NCBI GenBank assembly: GCA_002633025.1
Contig: NMRB01001291.1
Span: forward strand, 30,892-94,891
From: Notospermus geniculatus
Taxonomy: Eukaryota; Nemertea; Pilidiophora; Heteronemertea; Lineidae
Direction: 5' to 3'
Length of the DNA: 64,000 nt
The notes under the pieces were generated by a model, which saw only the letters and a list, made by a program, of their open reading frames with translations, did not search any database and had not been told where the DNA came from. Positions 34,723 to 47,832 of the stretch are shown in pieces. The translations under genes and the position numbers were made by a program. Each line of letters begins with the position of its first letter. The first letter of the stretch is position 1.

Positions 34723-36439
34723 TTAGGCACAAAGCGTACTACGCTGTCATCCGCCTGTGGACACCACCATCATCTTAAGTCATTCGATACAAACATTCCT
34801 TATTAGCGACGAACGTCTACATTATTATCTATGTGTACATTTGAGTCATTTCCGGACACCCTGTGTGTTGGTCTATTCGACTGGTTCCGGATCGTATAAT
34901 GAACTGTCACCGACATCCTCCGTATGATTAAAGCGGGCGCATCGCTGATTGCGACTAACTTACCGTATAGTAACCACCTGTTGTATTGGAGCCAGTTCCA
35001 GGGGAAGACTTAGAGAAGGGTGACGGACTGAAGTCTTAGCCTGGTCTGGCTGGAGGGTGCAACGCCACGCCTTCAAATCCTGTTGCATGCCAGTGTAGTG
35101 TAGTGCAAGCACGCAGATACGGTTCACCGGAATTTGCGAAACGGTCGCGGCGAAAATGTGCAACGAGGGAGGCGTCATTATTCAAAGACCCGTTCAAAGG
35201 CCATGGGACCAAAGCCAATGCGATTGAGCATGCGATACTTTTTCCACTTTTTTCATTGCAAGTTTTCTCATTGCCCGCTGACGTTTCGGCACGAAGGAGG
35301 TATCAGGATTCAAAGTCCGTGTAGCAAAAAGCCGATGAGATTAAATAAGTGAGCCTACATGTACAGTATATCGAGTTTTTTTCGTAGCGCCGCCACGGTT
35401 TTGCGAAGTCCAGTTAGCCTACCGTCATGCCAGGGTTTGCCTGTGTTGCTTCATGACTCATACGGCCCATTGCTCGCGCCAAACCAAACGCCACTAAAAT
35501 ATCAAACTCAATTTACTTGTGACAAATGCCAGTGGCCACCCTGTGTTATGCTTAGAGCGTCGTACTTCACCCGATCGGAAAAAAACCGCTCTCGACATAA
35601 TGAAAGTTAGCGACACTAAATAACCATTAACAACATGATGAATCATCGATATACCTCACATTCATTGCATCGAACCAAAAGTGAATTGCATTTAACAGTT
35701 TGAGAGTGAGCGACTTAAATTACCTCGGGGCATTTGGTGTCACGATTGTCAACAAACGCGAGATTTCGCGTCTTTGTCATAGATTTTTCGGGATTTGTGG
35801 GCGTGGCTTGGACAATTGGTAGGTAAACATGATAGGATGAACTCGGCCATTATGTCCTGGCTGATAATTGCGGTTTTGACAGCCCCGGATGACAGCGAAA
35901 ATCGAAGAGTATCGAGGGCATGATTACATGAATAGTTAGATTGTGAGGCCAAACAAATTGTGTCACGTCCCCGCGCGCAAAAACCAAGCAAGTGGGAATT
36001 CGGAATCCCTCTTTAGCAAGGCTCTGAATGGGAGGACTGTCTCACGTGACACTCATCGGGCCAGTTCATTAGATTGATTATAAATTTCACCGTGAGGATG
36101 ATATAATAAGACGAAAAGTGCGTTGATTGGTTAAAAAACATTGATTGCTCTTTTGTTGAATGAGAGCAGCCAATCAGCACATTTCATCGACTGCTTTCCG
36201 GCAGATCACGTGATTGTTGACGACAGGCGCTACCAATCTCAATATTTAGTCCTACCGGTGAGATCTGGAACTAATCTAGAGATTTCATCATCTAAGATTA
36301 AAGTGCATTTCTTTTTTATTGGCAGCAGACGTCATTGCGCTTGTATCCCAGGTAGCCGTCGTCTCTGGGACAATGTATTGATATTCAATTAGTTTATTTC
36401 AGTCGGTAAATTAATCCTAATTGCCAATGATTGATTAGC

Positions 36440-36472
<33 letters not shown>

Positions 36473-37429
36473 GAGTTGAGTGTTGAAATGTGTCCTATTA
36501 AAGCACCGAGATAAGCATACACTCATCGATCTATGTATGTAGCAGAGTCTATGTGGGACGATCGTCAACTCTCGTGACACAACACGAGAGTACACGAGAG
36601 TTGAGAACGAGAAAATCTTTGGTTTTGTTGTGGAGAAGGAACCGCTTAGTTTCTATAGGAGCTGTTAGTGAGTTGACCAATAGGTGTCACTACGGCACAA
36701 TTCAATGCATATAGCGGACCCAGTCATTCTTGATCGAGCACCAATCACGTGGATTTTCCTGTGTATTGGTCCGCAGGAACTTTGCTGCCATCTTTTGGCA
36801 ATAGGCGCGGCTGACTGTTCCTATTGGTCGAGAAACGGCAACCAAACCTGAACACAAAATCCACCCCGACAACATATTCTAAATGTACCGTGGTACAGTG
36901 TACGGTAAATTGTGAGACGTCGGAAGTACATAACCCCAAAATTACCGAATGCTTTTGATGCTGACACTGAGTTATCGACCCCACAAGGCCCTCCAGATAT
37001 TCGGGACTTTCTTTACCAGTGACAGCATAATACGTCACAGCATTTTTCTGACCAACGCATAACCTGACCTCAAACTCGCCCCAACTCAGGTTACATTCCA
37101 ACGACTCGCAATAATGTCATAAGCCCCGAAGCCTTTCGTCAATCATGCCCGCCTCCCAGCGCCCTTGGATACATAGTCTCGTTTTTTATCGATTCTCGCG
37201 CGAGTCAATAAACGTGGTTTCCTGCGAGAAATGAGCTATGACGGGTCCGCCATTATCAATGGTTTTTAACGGTTTATTCTCTTCTATGCGATTTGTGGCT
37301 AATTGAGTCTGGCACATGGAGGTAATTCAAGATTGTTGATTTAGAGCATCGATCGCATGTTTGATGGCGTCTCTCATGTTTGGCAGGTGAAAAATAAGGA
37401 AACAGTGGATTGACGGAACTATGGACGTC
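34723..37429. other. gene-free stretch
   Basis: No gene recognised. It holds a (GATT)n microsatellite at about 36438-36470 and a short hairpin at 36568-36604 built on CAACTCTCGTG and CACGAGAGTTG. Open frames are short and overlapping. Confidence 0.45.
36438..36470. repeat. (GATT)n microsatellite
   Basis: About seven to eight perfect gatt units. Confidence 0.9.
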
Positions 37430-37563
37430 AACACCTATGGTCAGAGGTCAAGGTCAACCTGCCGAATCCAAAACAGCTAGGATTGCCAAGAAGCCCAAAC
37501 TTAGCCATCTCTGTTTTGGATTCGGCAGATTGGCCTTGACCTCTGGCGATACCGGTAGGTGTT
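37430..37563. mobile_element. 134 bp hairpin MITE
   Basis: Inverted arms share AACACCTA, CAGAGGTCAAGG and CTGCCGAATCCAAAACAG around a centre of about 35 bp. Part of an open frame (37410-37610) lies over it and is not a gene. Arms also contain TCAAGGTCA. Confidence 0.65.
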
Positions 37564-38427
37564 TGTGGCTTATCATATGCTATTGCGACAGAGAAAATCC
37601 CGTGTCGTAAATGACACGGTCCCTCTAACTAGGGAAGGGCACCCTACAGGGGTTGGACGGCTATTTATCCCTTAGTCGCCATTTCGACAACCACAACATG
37701 GGACGTTGTCTAGTAACGCGTCCACCACGGTTCGGAGTGTGCAAGATCAATCTGATTGGTCGATGATTTTCTTGCTGCATTTCCGACATCTCCAGGGAAT
37801 TATAAATCCCGGAGTCGAATAATGAAATTAAAGTCATAAATAATTACCCTAGACGCATTAGCAGACGGCGAGACTGACTCAGATATCTGGAGAGCGGATT
37901 AGCACAGCTTACAATACATGGCTAGCATACAGCATACACATCATACTTACCATGGTTTGATTTGTGCGAGACTACTTTAGATGTATTCCGTGTTGTACGT
38001 GCACCTTCATGCATTTCTGAAGAGACAAAAGAGGGTAAACTTATCAACCATTTAATACAGGACGCAGGGCATGAGATTAGTGCGAGATTACCGGTAGTTT
38101 GAGGTCCTGACTTTTCTCAACTTTTGCCAACATTCGCTTGATGGCAGTCACAAACCTATTGATTTCAAAACTGAAAAGTGTCTCGAACCGACAAGAGGGC
38201 TCGACCAAGATATCTAGAATGGACAATTTGAATAGTGTCTCATGTCTAAAAAATCTATCGGGTGTCGGCTGAAGTGTGTAACCTTATTTTAAGGAGGAAA
38301 ATCGGTCATAAATATGCGATCGTTCACATCATAGAGATCGTCGTTGAAATGCCAAAAAATGAAAATGTGCAGAAACGAACGGAGACGACGCATAATTGAC
38401 ATAATCAATGAGGCATCTACAGAACTA
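37564..38427. other. gene-free stretch
   Basis: No gene or clear repeat recognised. Confidence 0.4.
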
Positions 38428-38579
38428 CCGCCACTAGGAGGCGCTGTGAGCGGTTGTACCCTTTTTCGACGTCTCGTCCGTGTTCTGCTGCGTCAAAGAC
38501 GTCATGACGCGACATTCTGCTCTGTTTTTGACGTCTTCGTTCGCACCGCTCGCAGCGCCGCCCTACCGGATAAAAAGTT
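38428..38579 (+). mobile_element. MITE, family 'CACTAGGAGGCGC', copy 3
   Basis: Same ends and the same cgacgtctcgtccgtgtt middle as 1078-1239, showing fairly recent spread of the family. Non-autonomous. Confidence 0.65.
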
Positions 38580-39313
38580 GGGCGGGTTCCTCATTGACAC
38601 ACGACAGCCAACCGGATGAACTAAAATGTCGCACAGGCGCAAACAGATCAACAGCATGTCCGGAATTCTAAAAATAACCACGGATTAACGACATGTTTTC
38701 ATACCGCGACACAACGATTACACCGGGCCGCTATCAGCAATGCTAACTCGACCATCGTGATCAGACCAAATCCCCGTGCATCAGTTAAAAGCCTACTTCA
38801 ATCCATTGGCTTTCAGAACGGACGGAAGGCAATTTCCGTCGCCTCATCCTCCTCCCGATACAATCTTTGCTCGCCCATTCAGCTCCTGTATAGCCGGGGG
38901 CATTGCTCATTTATCATATCCCGCCTTAGTCATTATTGTTGCGCAAGTTTGTGCTGCCGTGAAATAACATTTAGATGATTGCCGGTGCTGCGGTAACAAT
39001 GCAGCAAATACTCGCGTCCATTCGCCTGTTTTTTCTCCATCCTGACATGGTGAGGAACTGTTTTTATAACCAGTCTGTCATACCGTGCCGAGCTCATCGG
39101 ATGTGTGACTTCCTGACTACAGGGGTCCTGTCAATATAAGCCCGCAGGGATCCCAGGGCAAATAACACTTCCTTTGTTTACATTGGTGTAATGCACAATC
39201 TGCCACCTTACGGGAAAAACTCCGATATTAAACGTCGTAGAAAAGTTCAAGGATCATTAATCTAAGGAATACGGAGAGGAAACCAGGTTCCAAAAGACGA
39301 TTCTCGAATTCGC
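38580..39313. other. gene-free stretch
   Basis: No gene recognised. Confidence 0.4.
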
Positions 39314-39507
39314 AGATCTGCGCACTTCCGCCGAAATCGCAACTACAACCTCGATCTGAAACCAGCTGACGTCACGCAATCCATGAATCAGCAATGGTCG
39401 ACTCTGACGCATCGTCGTCGAAGTCACTGTCGTGGGGTTCTCTGCGTCACGTCATTCAGTTTCAGATCGAGGTTGTGGTTGCGATTTCGGCGGAAGTGCG
39501 CAGATCT
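39314..39507. mobile_element. 194 bp hairpin MITE 'AGATCTGCGCACTTCCGCCG'
   Basis: Arms of about 65 bp: AGATCTGCGCACTTCCGCCG then CGAAATCGCAAC, and CCTCGATCTGAAAC and TGACGTCACGCA on the left, mirrored on the right with few mismatches. Non-autonomous, no target duplication identified. Confidence 0.7.
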
Positions 39508-40521
39508 TTCTCGTTTACGTCAATTTGGGATTTGTCTATAGGAGCAGTCAGCCGCACTGCACTTATTGCCAAAAGATGGCAGCCAAGTTCTACCGGACCG
39601 ATACAAAGGAACATTCTCCTGATTGGTGCTCAATCAACCATGAATCGGCCCGCTAGGCATTGAATCGGGCCGTAGTGACGCCTATTGGTCAAGCGACGAT
39701 TTGAATATAGATCGTATCTGGTGCATCTAGAATACGGCAGGGGTCAGCTTTAAGTTTTGTGTAGTTCGGCTTTCCAAAGGATTTTTATTATCTTGTATAG
39801 AGCCTTAATCCTCGTCTGTATTACACCAGTAGCGATATGGACAAAATATTGCGGCGCTCGTCACGTAAAGACACATTGGTCAGACCATCCGACAATTACC
39901 AGTTGCCTGCGTAAGAGCTCGGCAAATGCGAAAACCATGTCATACACACTCCACGTTAATACCGCACCGGCATCGCTGAGCCGTTTACACTGTTCCGGTT
40001 GGCGTTATAGGAACACCCGCAAGGCGAACATGGCCGACCAATCATGGACGTATTGTTAATATTCAATGGGCGAGTTTGAAAGCTATTCGGTTGCTACTTT
40101 ATTACAAGATATATCCTGCTGTTTTTTTAATTGAATGTATTTCGTGTGTGAAATGTAGGCGTACAAGATCGGAGAGCGGTGTTAACTATCTAGTAGCAGG
40201 AAAGAAGAGGGTTTTGTTGGCGGCACTCTTTCTGCATAATCTAGAATATAGCCAACTCATATTGCATGACTCAATTTTGTTGAGACCTTTATTAAATAGG
40301 GAACACCGATCACGCAGACCACGCGAGAATATACGCGTGGTTTTGAACTGATAGTACACCAATTCCACCTATTATTCATGACGATTCAAGGTGTGATTGG
40401 CCGTGCTTGGTGAACCGCATCTCTCGAACAATGCGCCTAGGTCAACGCTAGGTGTCTCGTCTGCTCTATCAGTAGTCATCACGTGACCAATTGGCGCTCC
40501 CCATTGAAGACAATGATTCTT
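39508..40521. other. gene-free stretch left of the satellite
   Basis: No gene recognised. Open frames (for example 39757-40059 and 40076-40351) have no family features. Confidence 0.4.
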
Positions 40522-43500
40522 GAATATGAATGCTTTTTTGACCGGGCAGGTTTCCTCTCAAAGTCACCCGTTTATTTCCATGAAGAGAAGTTTTGATTGT
40601 TGTGAGACCATTTTTATATGTTAAAGTATATGTCTGTACGTATGTGTGTGAAATATCAAGTCGATTTTATGACGATAACATTGTTTTTGCAGCCTCCCAA
40701 AAAGTTAGTGTGTCAGATCAGGCCGTGGCTTTGTTGACCGGGCAGGTTTGCTCTCAAAGTCACCCGTTTATTTCCATGAAGAGAAGTTTTGATTGTTGTG
40801 AGACCATTTTTATATGTTAAAGTATATGTCTGCACGTATGTGTGTGAAATATCAAGTCGATTTTATGACGATAACATTGTTTTTGCAGCCTCCCAAAAAT
40901 ATAGTGTGTCAGATCAGGCCGTGGATGATATGAAATGCTTTGTTGACCGGGCAGGTTTGCTCTCAAATTCACCCGTTTATTTCCATGAAGAGAAGTTTTG
41001 ATTGTTGTGAGACCATTTTTATATGTTGAAGTATATGTCTGCACGTATGTGTGTGAAATATCAAGTCGATTTTATGACGATAACATTGTTTTTGCAGCCT
41101 CCCAAAAAGTTACTGTGTCAGATCAGGCCGTGGATGGGATATGAATGCTTTGTTGACCGGGCAGGTTTGCTCTCAAAGCCACCCATTTATTTCCATGAAG
41201 AGAAGTTTTGATTGTTGTGAGACCATTTTTATATGATAAAGCATATGTCTGTACGTATGTGTGTGAAATATCAAGTCGATTTTATGACGATAACATTGTT
41301 TTTGCAGCCTCCCAAAAAGTTAGTGTGTCACATCAGGCCGTGGATGGGATATGAATGCTTTGTTGACCGGGCAGGTTTGCCCTCAAAGTCACCCGTTTAT
41401 TTCCATGAAGAGAAGTTTTGATTGTTGTGAGACCATTTTTATATGTTAAAGTATATGTCTGTACGCACATTGTATGTGTGTGAAATATCAAGTCGATTTT
41501 ATGACGATAACATTGTTTTTGCAGCCTCCCAAAAAGTTAGTGTGTCAGATCAGGGCGTGACTTTGTTGACCGGGCAGGTTTGCTCTCAAAGTCACCCGTT
41601 TATTTCCATGAAGAGAAGTTTTGATTGTTGTGAGACCATTTTTATATGTTAAAGTATATGTCTGCACGTATGTGTGTGAAATATCAAGTCGATTTTATGA
41701 CGATAACATTGTTTTTGCAGCCTCCCAAAAAGTTAGTGTGTCAGATCAGGCTGTGAATGGGATATGAAATGCTTTGTTGACCGGGCAGTTTTGCTCTCAA
41801 AGTCACCCGTTTATTTCCATGAAGAGAAGTTTTGATTGTTGTGAGACCATTTTTATATGTTAAAGTATATGTCTGTACGTATGTGTGTGAAATATCAAGT
41901 CGATTTTATGACGATAACATTGTTTTTGCAGCCTCCCAAAAAGTTAGTGTGTCAGATCAGGCTGTGAATGGGATATGAAATGCTTTGTTGACCGGGCAGT
42001 TTTGCTCTCAAAGTCACCCGTTTATTTCCATGAAGAGAAGTTTTGATTGTTGTGAGACCATTTTTATATGTTAAAGTATATGTCTGTACGTATGTGTGTG
42101 AAATATCAAGTCGATTTTATGACGATAACATTGTTTTTGCAGCCTCCCAAAAAGTTAGTGTGTCAGATCAGGCTGTGAATGGGATATGAAATGCTTTGTT
42201 GACCGGGCAGTTTTGCTCTCAAAGTCACCCGTTTATTTCCATGAAGAGAAGTTTTGATTGTTGTGAGACCATTTTTATATGTTAAAGTATATGTCTGTAC
42301 GTATGTGTGTGAAATATCAAGTCGATTTTATGACGATAACATTGTTTTTGCAGCCTCCCAAAAAGTTAGTGTGTCAGATCAGGCTGTGAATGGGATATGA
42401 AATGCTTTGTTGACCGGGCAGTTTTGCTCTCAAAGTCACCCGTTTATTTCCATGAAGAGAAGTTTTGATTGTTGTGAGACCATTTTTATATGTTAAAGTA
42501 TATGTCTGTACGTATGTGTGTGAAATATCAAGTCGATTTTATGACGATAACATTGTTTTTGCAGCCTCCCAAAAAGTTAGTGTGTCAGATCAGGCTGTGA
42601 ATGGGATATGAAATGCTTTGTTGACCGGGCAGTTTTGCTCTCAAAGTCACCCGTTTATTTCCATGAAGAGAAGTTTTGATTGTTGTGAGACCATTTTTAT
42701 ATGTTAAAGTATATGTCTGTACGTATGTGTGTGAAATATCAAGTCGATTTTATGACGATAACATTGTTTTTGCAGCCTCCCAAAAAGTTAGTGTGTCAGA
42801 TCAGGCTGTGAATGGGATATGAAATGCTTTGTTGACCGGGCAGTTTTGCTCTCAAAGTCACCCGTTTATTTCCATGAAGAGAAGTTTTGATTGTTGTGAG
42901 ACCATTTTTATATGTTAAAGTATATGTCTGTACGTATGTGTGTGAAATATCAAGTCGATTTTATGACGATAACATTGTTTTTGCAGCCTCCCAAAAAGTT
43001 AGTGTGTCAGATCAGGCTGTGAATGGGATATGAAATGCTTTGTTGACCGGGCAGTTTTGCTCTCAAAGTCACCCGTTTATTTCCATGAAGAGAAGTTTTG
43101 ATTGTTGTGAGACCATTTTTATATGTTAAAGTATATGTCTGTACGTATGTGTGTGAAATATCAAGTCGATTTTATGACGATAACATTGTTTTTGCAGCCT
43201 CCCAAAAAGTTAGTGTGTCAGATCAGGCTGTGAATGGGATATGAAATGCTTTGTTGACCGGGCAGTTTTGCTCTCAAAGTCACCCGTTTATTTCCATGAA
43301 GAGAAGTTTTGATTGTTGTGAGACCATTTTTATATGTTAAAGTATATGTCTGTACGTATGTGTGTGAAATATCAAGTCGATTTTATGACGATAACATTGT
43401 TTTTGCAGCCTCCCAAAAAGTTAGTGTGTCAGATCAGGCTGTGAATGGGATATGAAATGCTTTGTTGACCGGGCAGTTTTGCTCTCAAAGTCACCCGTTT

Positions 43501-45982
43501 ATTTCCATGAAGAGAAGTTTTGATTGTTGTGAGACCATTTTTATATGTTAAAGTATATGTCTGTACGTATGTGTGTGAAATATCAAGTCGATTTTATGAC
43601 GATAACATTGTTTTTGCAGCCTCCCAAAAAGTTAGTGTGTCAGATCAGGCTGTGAATGGGATATGAAATGCTTTGTTGACCGGGCAGTTTTGCTCTCAAA
43701 GTCACCCGTTTATTTCCATGAAGAGAAGTTTTGATTGTTGTGAGACCATTTTTATATGTTAAAGTATATGTCTGTACGTATGTGTGTGAAATATCAAGTC
43801 GATTTTATGACGATAACATTGTTTTTGCAGCCTCCCAAAAAGTTAGTGTGTCAGATCAGGCTGTGAATGGGATATGAAATGCTTTGTTGACCGGGCAGTT
43901 TTGCTCTCAAAGTCACCCGTTTATTTCCATGAAGAGAAGTTTTGATTGTTGTGAGACCATTTTTATATGTTAAAGTATATGTCTGTACGTATGTGTGTGA
44001 AATATCAAGTCGATTTTATGACGATAACATTGTTTTTGCAGCCTCCCAAAAAGTTAGTGTGTCAGATCAGGCTGTGAATGGGATATGAAATGCTTTGTTG
44101 ACCGGGCAGTTTTGCTCTCAAAGTCACCCGTTTATTTCCATGAAGAGAAGTTTTGATTGTTGTGAGACCATTTTTATATGTTAAAGTATATGTCTGTACG
44201 TATGTGTGTGAAATATCAAGTCGATTTTATGACGATAACATTGTTTTTGCAGCCTCCCAAAAAGTTAGTGTGTCAGATCAGGCTGTGAATGGGATATGAA
44301 ATGCTTTGTTGACCGGGCAGTTTTGCTCTCAAAGTCACCCGTTTATTTCCATGAAGAGAAGTTTTGATTGTTGTGAGACCATTTTTATATGTTAAAGTAT
44401 ATGTCTGTACGTATGTGTGTGAAATATCAAGTCGATTTTATGACGATAACATTGTTTTTGCAGCCTCCCAAAAAGTTAGTGTGTCAGATCAGGCTGTGAA
44501 TGGGATATGAAATGCTTTGTTGACCGGGCAGTTTTGCTCTCAAAGTCACCCGTTTATTTCCATGAAGAGAAGTTTTGATTGTTGTGAGACCATTTTTATA
44601 TGTTAAAGTATATGTCTGTACGTATGTGTGTGAAATATCAAGTCGATTTTATGACGATAACATTGTTTTTGCAGCCTCCCAAAAAGTTAGTGTGTCAGAT
44701 CAGGCTGTGAATGGGATATGAAATGCTTTGTTGACCGGGCAGTTTTGCTCTCAAAGTCACCCGTTTATTTCCATGAAGAGAAGTTTTGATTGTTGTGAGA
44801 CCATTTTTATATGTTAAAGTATATGTCTGTACGTATGTGTGTGAAATATCAAGTCGATTTTATGACGATAACATTGTTTTTGCAGCCTCCCAAAAAGTTA
44901 GTGTGTCAGATCAGGCTGTGAATGGGATATGAAATGCTTTGTTGATCGGGCAGTTTTGCTCTCAAAGTCACCCGTTTATTTCCATGAAGAGAAGTTTTGA
45001 TTGTTGTGAGACCATTTTTATATGCTAAAGTATATGTCTGTACGTATGTGTGTGAAATATCAAGTCGATTTTATGACGATAACATTGTTTTTGCAGCCTC
45101 CCAAAAAGTTAGTGTGTCAGATCAGGCTGCAGTGTGAATGGGATACATGTATGAATGCTTGTTCATCGGGCAGTTTTGCTCTCAAAGTCACCCGTTTATT
45201 TTCATGAAGAGAAGTTTTGATTCTTGTGAGACCATTTTTATATGTTAAAGTATATGTCTGTACGTATGTGTGTGAAATATCAAGTCGATTTTATGACGGT
45301 AACATTGTTTTTGCAGCCTCCCAAAAAGTGAGTGTGTCACATCAGGCTGTGAATGGGATATGAAATGCTTTGTTGACCGGGCAGTTTTGCTCTCAAAGTC
45401 ACCCGTTTATTTCCATGAAGAGAAGTTTTGATTGTTGTGAGACCATTTTTATATGTTCAAGTATATGTCTGTACGTATGTGTGTGAAATATCAAGTCGAT
45501 TTTATGACGATAACATTGTTTTTGCAGCCTCCCAAAAAGTTAGTGTGTCAGATCAGGCGGCAGTGTGAATGGGATATGAAATGCTTTGTTGACCGGGCAG
45601 TTTTGCTCTCAAAGTCACCCGTTGATTTCCATGAAGAGAAGTTTTGATTGTTGTGAGACCATTTTTATATGTTAAAGTATATGTCTGTATACGTATGTGT
45701 GTGAAATATCAAGTCTATTTTATGACGATAACATTGTTTTTGCAGCCTCCCAAAAAGTGAGTTTGTCAGATCAGGCTGTGAATGGGATATGAAATGATTT
45801 GTTGACAGGGCAGTTTTGCTCTCAAAGTCACCCGTTTATTTCCATGAAGAGAAGTTTTGATTGTTGTGAGACCATTTTTATATGTTAAAGTATATGTCTG
45901 TACGTATGTGTGTGAAATATCAAGTCGATTTTATGACGATAACATTGTTTTTGCAGCCTCCCAAAAAGTTAGTGTGTCAGAT
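40522..45982 (+). repeat. satellite array, 26 units of about 211 bp
   Basis: The marker accatttttatatg occurs 26 times, mostly exactly 211 bp apart. Units from about 41761 to 44940 look the same to the base; units at both ends carry substitutions and small indels (for example ggcaggtttgc on the left, ggcagttttgc in the centre). Each unit has GTGAGA followed 91 bases later by a pyrimidine-rich ttgtttttgcag, so it reads as a 91-base intron-like part and a 120-base exon-like part. All three frames of the central unit hold stops in the 120-base part, so no protein is supported. Open frames reported inside it are fragments of the unit. Confidence 0.93.
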
Positions 45983-46012
45983 GGCGTTTCGGGGGCTTTG
46001 CGAAAATTAGGG

Positions 46013-46134
46013 GAGTTTTCGCAAAGTCTCCGAAACGCCAACGCCAACACCAATCCCATTGTCCGACGCACGAAGAAAGCACGGAACAATAGGATAGACG
46101 TTCGCGTCGGCGTTTCGGGGGTTTTGCGAAAACT
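46013..46134. mobile_element. 122 bp palindromic MITE 'GAGTTTTCGCAAAG', copy 1
   Basis: Ends GAGTTTTCGCAAAG and CTTTGCG/GCGAAAACTC with CCGAAACGCCAACGCC and its mirror inside. An extra arm (45983-46008) precedes it and abuts the end of the satellite. A second copy lies at 48930-49054. Confidence 0.65.
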
Positions 46135-46394
46135 CTCGAATCTCAAACGATTCCATACATACCTGCATTTCCATAAGGGGTCGTTACACGTACAACACCC
46201 ATTTTCTGGGTTCTTGACTTTCAAAAACGTGTTTCTTTTTCCGCACCAGTTGCCGTAGTTACCCCTCAGAACCCTCCGGTACTTAAGCATGTCAGCTTGG
46301 CTGATGTCACCGAAAAGTAACGAATTCGTTAAATATTGCCCTACAAATATGAAAACACGTGGCTGGTTAATTTTCCGTGCGTCATGGTCAGGTG
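46135..46394. other. gene-free stretch
   Basis: No gene recognised. Confidence 0.35.
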
Positions 46395-46565
46395 TTACAT
46401 CTGCCAGTGTTTCTGTGTGTCAGTGTGTCCCTTTATTGTTTGGGCAGGTAGATCGACACTTTTTCTGTGTGTGCCCTATATTGTCTATTCGCAGCTTATT
46501 CCATCAGACAACAGGAAGGGAACACTCACAGATGGGGAACACTGAAAAACCTTACACCGGGGCAC
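46395..46565 (+). repeat. dispersed repeat 'GTTTCTGTGTGTCAGTGTGTCC', copy B
   Basis: Matches the reverse of 4795-4985. The frames passing through it are not shared with the other copies, so it is a non-coding repeat. Confidence 0.6.
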
Positions 46566-47660
46566 GACGTTTTGGTGGAAGACATGAGACCTTGTGCTGA
46601 AAACGAAGTACGGGCCATTATAAAGCTTCTTGGGATCGAGAGACCACTGACAACGTATTGAGAAACGGTAATCCTGAGATCAGAGATTCTTAGCGTTCGC
46701 TCCGTTCGTCACCTATGCGATGACGGACGGAGTGAAGCAACCCACTGGGCTCAGGATGGACGTTGTCAGTGAAGTGAAGACGGTCCTCAACCCCAAGAAT
46801 GGGCAGCTCTTGGTGCTCTGAGATGCGACCTCTACCGGCCATTTCTGGCGAAACATTGTTTGATTGCGGACCGCAGGGGCCCTGATGGATCCGCGCCTAT
46901 CTGCTTCATCAGTCCCCCGGTGCGGTGAGAACGGTGGTCAGCAGCTCGGACAGTTAATGGATCACTCTAAGCAACAAAATACGAATATTTTTCAATTCTA
47001 ATTTTTTTCTGATATTTTTATACAGCCAATTAATAGCTTCGGCTTCAACCCTAAATGCGCGATCATAATTTGATTTCACATTTGCTGCCGCTAATGGGGC
47101 ACCACTTCGGAAGGTTCGGTCAGAATTTCATCCATTGGCGTTGCTTTCAATTCACCAGGACCCTTTGACAATATTCCACCTCACGGGCTGATCAGCGGCG
47201 CCAACGGATACCTTTTTGTCTTGCTTGATGGCTCTCGCCATATAGCTCATCGAAAAAGTTCGATTGATTTTTTTCAATGGACATGATAGGAGGATATCTC
47301 CAAATGGATCTAAACAATGACCGAACACGATATTTAGTGGCATTTTCCAGCGATTGGATGTCCATTTTACAATCATTTTGATGGCCACTTTTATTTTTCA
47401 TTTGCTGTTTGTAAACAACAAGTTGACAAAAAGCCATGAAAATGCTAGCTTTGCGATAACGTGGGAATCGTGTTCGCATGGGCAACTCTCAGTTCAGCCG
47501 TTTTATTGGTTCCACAAACTTTTTTTCCATTTTGCAATTAGCTTTCCGGCACTTTTTCATGTCGTCCGGCGACCCTCATGGAGCTCGTCTCGTCCTGGTT
47601 AGAGCAGATTAGATCGTCGCCAAAGACATTTCGTCAGTCCCTGACATTTTCGTCCCCTCG
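46566..47660. other. gene-free stretch
   Basis: No gene recognised. A weak inverted pair (catcctgag-type ends) occurs at about 46670-46760. Confidence 0.4.
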
Positions 47661-47700
47661 CATCGTGAAGAAATCAGGTCCTCTAGCATCGCTCCTAGCT

Positions 47701-47740
<40 letters not shown>

Positions 47741-47832
47741 CGTACTCCGAATGATGTCGGTTCATTCAGGGCCTCGTGAGTGCGAGCTACATGTAGGGAG
47801 CGATGCCAAGAGGACCTGATTTCTTCAGGATG
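47661..47832. mobile_element. MITE 'CATCCTGAAGAAATCAGGTC' carrying an (ACGC)n run
   Basis: Ends catcgtgaagaaatcaggtc and gacctgatttcttcaggatg are inverted repeats. The (ACGC)n microsatellite at about 47700-47742 sits inside one arm (ctcgcacgcacg). Relatives: 49181-49271 and, more distantly, 51956-52036. Confidence 0.7.
47700..47742. repeat. (ACGC)n microsatellite
   Basis: About ten units of acgc, within the MITE. Confidence 0.9.

Noticed and set aside
45857-46258. 133-codon open frame at the end of the satellite
   Set aside because: The first part is satellite unit and the rest is the palindromic MITE; no shared protein character.
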